A DNA stretch of 64,000 nt from Flavobacterium anhuiense (GTDB taxonomy: Bacteria; Bacteroidota; Bacteroidia; Flavobacteriales; Flavobacteriaceae), in NCBI RefSeq assembly GCF_004151235.1, contig NZ_JUIV01000016.1:62001-126000 (forward strand), given 5' to 3'. Position numbers and translations under genes: made by a program. The notes under the pieces are model-generated. The model worked only from the letters and a program-made list of their open reading frames with translations, ran no database searches and was not told the DNA's origin. This document shows, one piece after another, positions 53,871 through 61,843 of this stretch (position 1 is its first letter; every line of letters begins with the position of its first letter).

Positions 53871-55811
53871 ATGAAAAAATATATTTTTAAAAATTTAATT
53901 ATGGGGTCAGCGGTTTTATTCTCCTTAGCTGGTTGTTCGGATATATTAGAAGAAAAACCTCATGATTTTTATGAGCCTGGCTACTTTAAAACAGAACAAG
54001 GGGTTAAACAAGGATTAACTTCTCATTATGCACACTTGCGCTGGATTTACGGGCAGGCATATTTTTATAATGCATGCCAGACAGGAACAGACGAGGCAAC
54101 GTATGCTCAGAGTGCAGACGGAAATTTCAAGGATCACGATTTATCTGGTGTGGGTATCATTAATCCGACTTCAAGCCGTTCGGATGTTTTGTGGAATAAC
54201 TCTTATTATGATATCAATACTGCGAGCGGTATTATCGAAAATGGTGCAGCCGTAGGAGTTGCCAGCAGTTTAATTGCTGAATCTAAATTTTTTAGAGGAT
54301 TTGATTATTTCCTGCTTGTGCAAACTTTTGGAGGGGTGCCGTTAGATCTAGGAGCTGGAGAATTAAAGTTTAACAGCAAACCTTCAAGATATTCTAAACG
54401 TAATACGGTTCCTGAAGTATATACAAAAGCCATTTTTCCAGATTTGGTTGCAGCAGTTAATGATCTTCCAGATACACCTAGATTGACTGGTACAGTAACT
54501 AAAACTGTAGCGCGATTATTTCTGGCAAAGGCATATCTTACTTATGCTTGGTGGTTAGAAAACCCAAATAACATCCCAACTTATCCAGATGCTCCAAGAA
54601 CAGATCCCGACGGACATAACTCGCAGTGGTACTTTCAAAAGGCTTATGACCTGGCTGTTGAGGGAATAAATAATCCAGGGTCTTATGGGCTATTAGATTC
54701 TTATTATGATGTTAATGCGGGAGCAAATGATAGAAATAAAGAAGTAATGCTTTATGCAGATCATACACAAGAAAGCGAATATTACAATGGTGCAAGTCTT
54801 ACGTACGGTAGTGGTGGTGCTCCAGATAACTTTTCAGGCTGGATGGTAACTTGGAACTATACAGCTATTAGAAGTAAAAATGGAACCGACGCGGTATCTT
54901 CAGTTCAAAGAGAAGCAAATCAATTTCTAGGACGTCCGTGGACAAGAATGGCGCCACCAATCGAAGTTTTTACTAATACTTTTGCTGATAAAACCAACGA
55001 TTCTAGATACGATGGAACATTCGCAACTGTTTATAGAGGCAATTGGAATCTTCTTCAAACAGGTCTTACAAATGTCTTAACGTTAACAAACGCAAATGGC
55101 TTGACAATTAAACCTGGAGATGCTGTTTTAACTTTCCTTAATGATGAGCCTGCAACGGCTATAACTTATCCTTCTGGACAAGGAGATAGCGGAGTGGGCG
55201 CAGGAGTCTTGCCGGGAAGAGCAGACTATGTGATTTCTCCAAAAGGCATTAGCAGAATCGTATATCCAGGTTTCTGGAAACTTGGACCATACAGAACAGA
55301 TAATGCTGGAGGATTAGGACAGCCGAATGCAGGAAGTACGAGACCGTTTCCAGTAGCAAAATTCTCTGAATTGTATTTGGTTGCAGCCGAAGCAGCTGTT
55401 AAAGGAGCTACAGGATCTTGGAGTGCTAGATCTCTTGTAAATGTACTTAGAGCTAGAGCAGGAAAATGGAAATGGGACAATAATGGAAATACAGCTAAAA
55501 TTCAGGATAATAGTGCTGCTATGACCAATGCAACTCCAGCCGTAATTGATATTAACTACATTCTTGCTGAACGTTCACGTGAATTTTTTGGCGAAGGATA
55601 CCGCTGGTATGACTTAGTAAGAACACAGAAATGGAATGAAATTGCTGGGAAATATTCTATAGGAGGATCTAACTACGGACAACACACACCTGAAGTAGTG
55701 ACCAGATCAATTGATCCGCACCATTACCTAAGACCGATTCCGCAAGGACAGATGGAGGGGATGGAAATGTCGGATGCCGAAAAAGCTACTTACCAAAATC
55801 CAGGATATTAA
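53871..55811 (+). CDS. SusD-like glycan-binding lipoprotein (xylan PUL)
   Basis: A 646-residue surface lipoprotein with the lipobox LAGCSDILEEKP (Cys about residue 22). The RagB/SusD blocks are present: AESKFFRGFDYFLLVQTFGG, LAERSREFFGEGYRWYDLVR, YLRPIPQGQ and a C-terminal NPGY. It is longer than the first SusD (510), as xylan-type SusD proteins often are. It caps the SusC barrel; the enzymes downstream indicate a glucuronoarabinoxylan ligand. A terminator follows the gene. Confidence 0.95.
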   Translation: MKKYIFKNLIMGSAVLFSLAGCSDILEEKPHDFYEPGYFKTEQGVKQGLTSHYAHLRWIYGQAYFYNACQTGTDEATYAQSADGNFKDHDLSGVGIINPTSSRSDVLWNNSYYDINTASGIIENGAAVGVASSLIAESKFFRGFDYFLLVQTFGGVPLDLGAGELKFNSKPSRYSKRNTVPEVYTKAIFPDLVAAVNDLPDTPRLTGTVTKTVARLFLAKAYLTYAWWLENPNNIPTYPDAPRTDPDGHNSQWYFQKAYDLAVEGINNPGSYGLLDSYYDVNAGANDRNKEVMLYADHTQESEYYNGASLTYGSGGAPDNFSGWMVTWNYTAIRSKNGTDAVSSVQREANQFLGRPWTRMAPPIEVFTNTFADKTNDSRYDGTFATVYRGNWNLLQTGLTNVLTLTNANGLTIKPGDAVLTFLNDEPATAITYPSGQGDSGVGAGVLPGRADYVISPKGISRIVYPGFWKLGPYRTDNAGGLGQPNAGSTRPFPVAKFSELYLVAAEAAVKGATGSWSARSLVNVLRARAGKWKWDNNGNTAKIQDNSAAMTNATPAVIDINYILAERSREFFGEGYRWYDLVRTQKWNEIAGKYSIGGSNYGQHTPEVVTRSIDPHHYLRPIPQGQMEGMEMSDAEKATYQNPGY

Positions 55812-55899
55812 GTTTTATTTTTCTAAAAACTAATGTTAAGCAAATAAGGCCAATTTTATGAATTATCTTATTAGGGTTTATTAATTTAGTTTTAAACAA

Positions 55900-55925
55900 G
55901 CCGGGAGTAACCCTCTCGGCTTTTT
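55900..55925 (+). terminator. Rho-independent terminator after the second susCD
   Basis: GCCGGGAG and CTCTCGGC pair over 8 bp (one G-U) with a TAACC loop, followed by TTTTT. Confidence 0.88.
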
Positions 55926-55963
55926 AATATTTTTTCGAAATGCACTTTAACAAACAATATAAA

Positions 55964-57694
55964 ATGAGCAATAAAAAAAAGATTCTTATATCATTTGCTT
56001 TTCTGTTTTGCTTCATCGTTATGCAGGCTCAGGAAAGCACTATCCAAAAAAAGAAAAGCAGTAAAGATCCAATCTTTTCAAACGTAACTTACGTAGGAGA
56101 TGATCAGATTTACAAAAGCAATCCATTAAAAGAAGATGAATTTTATTCTCCGATTCTTCAGGGATGTTATCCAGATCCTGCCATTACAAGAAAAGGAGAC
56201 GATTATTATATGGTGTGTTCTTCGTTTGCCATGTTCCCTGGAGTGCCCATTTTTCATTCTAAAGATTTAGTAAACTGGACCGATTTGGGAGGGGTATTAA
56301 ATAAAGTTTCAGAGTTTAATCCTCATGATACAGGAATCAGTGCAGGAGTTTATGCACCTGGAATTACGTACAATCCTCATAATGATACTTTTTATATGAT
56401 TGTTACTGCTTTTACAGGCGGTTTAGGGAATATCATTGTAAAAACTAAAGACCCAAAAAAAGGATGGGGAAGTCCGATAAAATTAGCTTTTAATGGAATA
56501 GATCCTTCTATTTTCTTTGATGACAACGGAAAAGGTTATGTGGTGCATAATGATGCTCCTGATAAAGGAAAAGAATTGTACCAAGGACATCGCGTAATTA
56601 AAGTTTGGGAATATGATTTAGAAAAAGATCAGGTAATTCCGGGAACAGATAAAATTATTGTAGATGGTGGAGTCGATCTTTCTAAGAAACCAATCTGGAT
56701 CGAAGCCCCTCATTTGTATAAAAAAGACAATCATTATTATTTAATGTGTGCTGAAGGCGGTACAGGAGGAAATCATAGTGAGGTTGTTTTTATTAGTGAT
56801 AATCCAAAAGGCCCTTTCAAGCCATCATCTAATAACCCAATCCTAACACAGAGATATTTCCCTCAAAACAGACCTAACAAAGTAGATTGGGCAGGACATG
56901 CAGATTTAGTCCTTGGTCCAGACAATAAATATTATGGTGTATTTTTAGGAATTCGTCCAAACGAAAAAGATAGAGTAAACGCTGGACGTGAAACTTTTAT
57001 GCTGCCAGTAGACTGGTCAGGTACCTTTCCTGTTTTTGAGAACGGTTTAGTTCCAATGGGGCCAAAATTAAAAATGCCAAACGGTGTGGTAAATAAAACA
57101 GGTAAAGATGGTTTTTTTCCTAATGGTAACTTTACATTTACAGAAAATTTTACATCACAGAAGTTAGATTATAGATGGATTGGATTACGTGGACCAAGAG
57201 AGCATTTTATTTCTATTGTTAAAAAAGGTTTGCAGATTACGCCATTTGCAGTAAACATAAAAGAGTTAAAACCAACTTCTACCTTATTTTACAGACAGCA
57301 GCATAATACTTTTTCTTTTACAACAACTTTAGAATATAAGCCAGAGTCAGAAAAAGATCTGGCAGGAATTGTATGTCTTCAAAACGAAAATTACAACTAT
57401 GTTTTTGGTGTTACGAAGAAAGGAAAAGATACTTATATATTGTTGGAAAGAACAGAAAGCGGACAGTCAGAAATTGTATCAAGTGCAAAAATAGATGCTA
57501 AAGGAGCTTTACGTTTGCAAGTTAAAGCAACAGGCGACAATTATCAGTTTAGCTATGCTTTAAACGGTGCTGATTTTGAAAATCTTGGAAATCCAGTTTC
57601 AGGAGATATTCTTTCAACAAATGTTGCAGGCGGATTTACAGGAGCTTTGGTGGGTTTATATGCCACTTCATCAAATAATTCACATCCGAAATAA
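55964..57694 (+). CDS. GH43 beta-xylosidase/alpha-L-arabinofuranosidase, secreted
   Basis: A 576-residue exported enzyme. The ATG at 55964 gives a clean signal peptide (MSNKKKILISFAFLFCFIVMQAQ); an in-frame ATG at 55940 adds 8 residues and is less likely. The GH43 propeller opens with GCYPDPAITRKGDDYYMVCS, where the Asp is the base, and continues with NGIDPSIFFDDNGKGYVVHN and WIEAPHLYKKDNHYYLM (the acid Glu). A C-terminal concanavalin-like domain (about 395-575, FTENFTSQKLDYRWIGLRGP) is typical of xylan-acting members. It probably trims xylose or arabinose outside the cell or in the periplasm. Terminators lie on both sides; I see no clear promoter. Confidence 0.93.
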   Translation: MSNKKKILISFAFLFCFIVMQAQESTIQKKKSSKDPIFSNVTYVGDDQIYKSNPLKEDEFYSPILQGCYPDPAITRKGDDYYMVCSSFAMFPGVPIFHSKDLVNWTDLGGVLNKVSEFNPHDTGISAGVYAPGITYNPHNDTFYMIVTAFTGGLGNIIVKTKDPKKGWGSPIKLAFNGIDPSIFFDDNGKGYVVHNDAPDKGKELYQGHRVIKVWEYDLEKDQVIPGTDKIIVDGGVDLSKKPIWIEAPHLYKKDNHYYLMCAEGGTGGNHSEVVFISDNPKGPFKPSSNNPILTQRYFPQNRPNKVDWAGHADLVLGPDNKYYGVFLGIRPNEKDRVNAGRETFMLPVDWSGTFPVFENGLVPMGPKLKMPNGVVNKTGKDGFFPNGNFTFTENFTSQKLDYRWIGLRGPREHFISIVKKGLQITPFAVNIKELKPTSTLFYRQQHNTFSFTTTLEYKPESEKDLAGIVCLQNENYNYVFGVTKKGKDTYILLERTESGQSEIVSSAKIDAKGALRLQVKATGDNYQFSYALNGADFENLGNPVSGDILSTNVAGGFTGALVGLYATSSNNSHPK

Positions 57695-57700
57695 AATTTA

Positions 57701-57750
57701 CAACTCCCATTTATTTCAATTTAAAAAATGATTTATGGGAGTTGTTTTTT
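57701..57750 (+). terminator. Rho-independent terminator after the secreted GH43
   Basis: CAACTCCCAT (57701-57710) and ATGGGAGTTG (57735-57744) form a 10-bp stem around a 24-base A/T-rich loop, followed by TTTTTT. Confidence 0.85.
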
Positions 57751-57782
57751 AGGATAGCAGCAGTCATCAAATTTTAGTAGAA

Positions 57783-59018
57783 ATGATAAAAAGATATTTT
57801 AAATATTTATTGCTTTTACAGCTTTTCACTTTAATAATAGGATGTAAGGCCAATCAGCCACTAGCAAATTCTTCTGAAAAGACGAATGATGAAAACTGGG
57901 TCGGATCATGGGCTTGTGCGCCAATGCTTGTAGAACCAAACAACATGCCTCCAGCCCCAGGTTTGGCCGAAAACACGCTTCGTCAAATTATAAAAGTTTC
58001 TATAGGAGGAGAACACATTAGACTGCGTTTTTCAAATATATTTAGTGATCAGCCTACCGTTTTAAAAAAGGTTAGCATAGCCAATGTGCTTAATGCTTCA
58101 GCAATTGATAAAAACACGCAAAAAAATCTCAGCTTTAATGGAAATCAAGAAGTAACATTAAATCCAGGTCAGGAAGTATTTTCAGATAAACTGAATTTTC
58201 AGCTAAAACAAGGTCAATTACTAGCCATAACCATTTATTATGGAGCTGCGTCGCAAAAAACAACAGGACATCCTGGATCGAGAACAACATCTTATATTTT
58301 ATCGGGAGACAATCTCAATAATGATGTTTTCTCAGGAGCTGTAAAAACAGATCATTGGTATTCTATTGTTGGCGTCGATGTTGTGGCATCAAAAAAGGCA
58401 TCTAATATTGTTTGTCTAGGAAACTCCATTACAGATGGCCGCGGTTCTGGAACAAACAAACAAAATCGCTGGACCGATATTCTAGCCGCTAGATTGGCTG
58501 CCAATAAAGCCACTCAAAATATTGGAGTTTTAAATTTAGGGATAGGCGGAAATTGCGTTGTAAAAGGCGGATTAGGCCCAACGGCATTAGATCGTTTTGA
58601 CCGTGATGTACTTTCGCAAACCGGTACAAAATGGCTTGTAATATTGGAAGGAATAAATGATATAGGAGGAATTAAACGTGCAGAAGATGCTCCTATAAAA
58701 GCACAAGAAATTATAGACGCTTACCAAATTATGATAGAAAAAGCACACGCCAGAGGCATAAAAGTCTATGGCTGTACGATTCTGCCTTTTCAAAAATCAT
58801 TTTATGACGCGCCTTTCAAACAGGAAGCAAGAGATATCGTAAATGCATGGATCCGAAATAACCATTTTGATGCAGTAGTAGATTTTGATAAAGAAATGGC
58901 TTCGGAAACCGATTCTAAAACCATTTTATCAAATATGCATGACGGCGATTTTTTGCATCCTAATGAATTAGGATATCAAAGAATGGGAGAAGTAATAGAC
59001 TTGAATTTATTTAAGTGA
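57783..59018 (+). CDS. SGNH/GDSL-family esterase, lipoprotein
   Basis: A 411-residue lipoprotein (lipobox LIIGCKA, Cys about 21). An N-terminal beta-sandwich (about 35-200, WVGSWACAPMLVEPNNMPPA) precedes the SGNH hydrolase fold. The nucleophile Ser is in CLGNSITDGRG, the Gly block in GIGGNCV, Asn in EGINDIGG, and the Asp/His pair in DFLHPNELGY. The family removes acyl groups from sugars; in this setting deacetylation of xylan is likely. It begins a probable operon with the tripartite esterase (39-base gap) and the GH115 gene. Confidence 0.9.
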   Translation: MIKRYFKYLLLLQLFTLIIGCKANQPLANSSEKTNDENWVGSWACAPMLVEPNNMPPAPGLAENTLRQIIKVSIGGEHIRLRFSNIFSDQPTVLKKVSIANVLNASAIDKNTQKNLSFNGNQEVTLNPGQEVFSDKLNFQLKQGQLLAITIYYGAASQKTTGHPGSRTTSYILSGDNLNNDVFSGAVKTDHWYSIVGVDVVASKKASNIVCLGNSITDGRGSGTNKQNRWTDILAARLAANKATQNIGVLNLGIGGNCVVKGGLGPTALDRFDRDVLSQTGTKWLVILEGINDIGGIKRAEDAPIKAQEIIDAYQIMIEKAHARGIKVYGCTILPFQKSFYDAPFKQEARDIVNAWIRNNHFDAVVDFDKEMASETDSKTILSNMHDGDFLHPNELGYQRMGEVIDLNLFK

Positions 59019-59057
59019 AATTCCATTTAGTACAAAAAACAACTTTAATAAGAAATC

Positions 59058-61775
59058 ATGAAATCAATAATTAGATTTTTTGCAATAATTGTCCTTTTTT
59101 TAACGGGACAGCATGGATATTCTCAGGATCCAAATTTTCATGTTTATTTAAGCTTTGGACAGTCCAACATGGAAGGCGCTGCTTCGATAGAAGCTGAGGA
59201 TAAATTAAATGTAGATCCTCGCTTTCAGGTTTTGGAAGCAGTAAATTGTCCAGATTTGAATCGCGAAATGGGAAAATGGTATACTGCAATTCCGCCATTA
59301 TGCAGATGTAAAACAGGATTAACATTGACAGATTATTTTGGAAGAACTATGGTAGCCAATCTTCCTAAAAATATAAAAGTTGGAGTAGTAAATGTTGCTG
59401 TGGGCGGATGTAAAATAGAACTTTTTGATAAAGATAATTTTGATAATTATATGAAAACAGCGCCAGATTGGATGCTGGGTATGATCAAAGAATATAATGG
59501 CAGTCCGTATGCAAGATTGGTTGAAATGGCAAAAATTGCGCAAAAGAAAGGAGTGATAAAAGGTATTTTATTGCATCAGGGAGAATCTAATACAGGAGAT
59601 ACACTATGGCCGAAAAAGGTTAAAATAGTATATGATAATCTGATGAAAGATCTAAACCTTGATCCTAAAAAAGTGCCATTGCTTTCTGGAGAAACCGTTC
59701 ATGAAGAGCAAAAAGGAAAATGCGCCAGCATGAATAAAATCATTGCAACGTTGCCTCAGACCATTCCAACTTCTTATGTCATTTCATCAAAAGGTTGTGC
59801 AGTAGCTTCAGATTTCTTGCATTTTAGTGCGGCAGGATATAGAGATTTAGGAAAGCGTTATGCAGAAAAAATGCTTTCGTTATTAGGGTATAAATCCAAT
59901 AGCACAAATGATTCTTTTATAGTTCAAGCACCATTTGGATTTGACCAGTTAAATCCAGCAGTTCCAGCAGGAAAAATAGAAACGGTAAGTTATAATTCAA
60001 AGACAGTTGGAACAGTAAGAAAAGCTACTATATATACGCCGCCGGGATTTAGTAAAAGCAAAAAATATCCAGTTTTATACCTTTTGCACGGAATTGGTGG
60101 AGATGAAAAAGAATGGCTAAACGGAGGAAGTCCGCAGATTATATTGGACAATCTTTATGCAGAAGGAAAATTAGAACCAATGATTGTGGTAATGCCAAAC
60201 GGAAGAGCCATGAAAGATGACAGCGCTACTGGAAACATAATGGCGCCAGACAAAGTGCAGGCATTTTCAGATTTTGAAAAAGACTTATTAAAGGATTTGA
60301 TTCCTTTTATTGAAAAGAAATATAATGTTTACAAAGACAGAGCGCATCGTGCCATTGCAGGATTATCTATGGGAGGCGGACAATCTCTCAATTTCGGATT
60401 AACCAACTTAGACAAATTTGCTTGGATTGGTGGATTTTCATCAGCTCCAAATACAAAGAAAACAGAAGAATTGGTGCCAAATCCAGAGGAAACAAAAAAG
60501 AAACTAAAACTGCTTTGGATTTCTTGTGGAGATAACGATTGGCTGCTTGAAAACAGCAAACGCACTCACGATTATTTATTTAAAAATAATGTGCCACATA
60601 TTTATTATCTAGAACCGGGAGTTCATGATTTTAAAGTATGGAAAAACAGCTTATATATGTTTTCGCAGCTATTGTTCAAACCGGTTGATGAATCAAGTTT
60701 TGCAAAATATACGGTTTTAGGAGCCACAGCTCAAACCAATATACGTAATGCCAAATATCCTCAGATTCTGCCTGATAATAGGGTAATTTTTAAAGTAAAT
60801 GCACCTGAAGCATCAAAAGTGCAGATCGATCTAGGAAAAAAGTACGATATGCAAAAAGACGGCCAAGGAGTGTGGAATGTTACAACCGATGTGATAAACG
60901 GAGGGTTTAATTATTACTCACTTTTAATTGATGGTGTGGCAGTTGCAGATCCGTCAAGCGAAACTTTTTACGGAATGGGACGCATGGCCAGCGGAATAGA
61001 AATTCCGAAAAGAGATGGTGATTTTTATGAATTGAAAACTGTTCCGCATGGTGAGGTAAGAATAATGAAATACTTTTCAAAAGGAACTAATTCTTGGCGT
61101 GAAATGTATGTGTATACGCCACCAGGATACGAAACCTCTTCAGAAAAATTTCCTGTGCTGTATCTTTTACACGGAGGTGGTGAAGACCAAAGAGGATGGA
61201 GCACTCAAGGAAAAGCAAATTTGATTTTGGATAATTTAATTGCAGAAAATAAAGCAAAGAAAATGCTTATTGTAATGCTTGATGGCAATATGGGCAATAC
61301 AGGAGGAATAGCAGGTTTTGGAGAAGAAACCTTAAAAGCATTTGAAAACGAACTGAAAAACGGAGCCATACCTTTTGTAGAAAGCAATTTTAAAGTTGCA
61401 ACAGACAGCAAAAGTAGAGCTTTAGCCGGTTTATCAATGGGCGGATTGCAGACACTTTACGCTGGAATTAAAAACTCTAATATGTTTTCAAGTCTGGGCG
61501 TTTTCAGTTCAGGCTGGTGGGCAAACAATCCGAAATTATCAGATCCCCAATATGAGTTTATGAAAAACAATGCGCAGTCAATAAATGCTAACTTAAAAGA
61601 TTTCTGGATTTCGATGGGAGGAAAAGAAGACATAGCTTACGAGAATTGTAAAATCATGATGCAGAAATTTGATCAATTCGGCATAATATATATATACAGC
61701 GAATATCCAGGCGGACACACTTGGCCAGTATGGAGACACGATTTGTTCCTGTATTCACAGTTATTATTCAAATAA
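59058..61775 (+). CDS. Tripartite carbohydrate esterase: CE6-like plus two CE1-like domains
   Basis: A 905-residue secreted protein (signal peptide to residue 23). Three catalytic domains are visible. Residues about 24-280 are SASA/CE6-like with Ser36 in FGQSNMEG and Asp/His in SDFLHFSAAGY. Residues about 290-550 are CE1/esterase-D-like with Ser437 in GLSMGGG and His in PGVHDF. After a CBM48/E-set-like linker (about 570-660), residues about 665-905 form a second CE1-like domain with Ser793 in GLSMGGL and His in GGHTWPVW. All three catalytic sets appear intact. CE6 members deacetylate xylan; CE1 members cleave acetyl or feruloyl esters. It would strip several kinds of ester from xylan. Confidence 0.92.
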   Translation: MKSIIRFFAIIVLFLTGQHGYSQDPNFHVYLSFGQSNMEGAASIEAEDKLNVDPRFQVLEAVNCPDLNREMGKWYTAIPPLCRCKTGLTLTDYFGRTMVANLPKNIKVGVVNVAVGGCKIELFDKDNFDNYMKTAPDWMLGMIKEYNGSPYARLVEMAKIAQKKGVIKGILLHQGESNTGDTLWPKKVKIVYDNLMKDLNLDPKKVPLLSGETVHEEQKGKCASMNKIIATLPQTIPTSYVISSKGCAVASDFLHFSAAGYRDLGKRYAEKMLSLLGYKSNSTNDSFIVQAPFGFDQLNPAVPAGKIETVSYNSKTVGTVRKATIYTPPGFSKSKKYPVLYLLHGIGGDEKEWLNGGSPQIILDNLYAEGKLEPMIVVMPNGRAMKDDSATGNIMAPDKVQAFSDFEKDLLKDLIPFIEKKYNVYKDRAHRAIAGLSMGGGQSLNFGLTNLDKFAWIGGFSSAPNTKKTEELVPNPEETKKKLKLLWISCGDNDWLLENSKRTHDYLFKNNVPHIYYLEPGVHDFKVWKNSLYMFSQLLFKPVDESSFAKYTVLGATAQTNIRNAKYPQILPDNRVIFKVNAPEASKVQIDLGKKYDMQKDGQGVWNVTTDVINGGFNYYSLLIDGVAVADPSSETFYGMGRMASGIEIPKRDGDFYELKTVPHGEVRIMKYFSKGTNSWREMYVYTPPGYETSSEKFPVLYLLHGGGEDQRGWSTQGKANLILDNLIAENKAKKMLIVMLDGNMGNTGGIAGFGEETLKAFENELKNGAIPFVESNFKVATDSKSRALAGLSMGGLQTLYAGIKNSNMFSSLGVFSSGWWANNPKLSDPQYEFMKNNAQSINANLKDFWISMGGKEDIAYENCKIMMQKFDQFGIIYIYSEYPGGHTWPVWRHDLFLYSQLLFK

Positions 61776-61843
61776 CACAAAACAGAATCAAAGATTTTGA
61801 TCTAAAATAAGCTGAATCTGAAATGAATGATAAAAAATACCTG

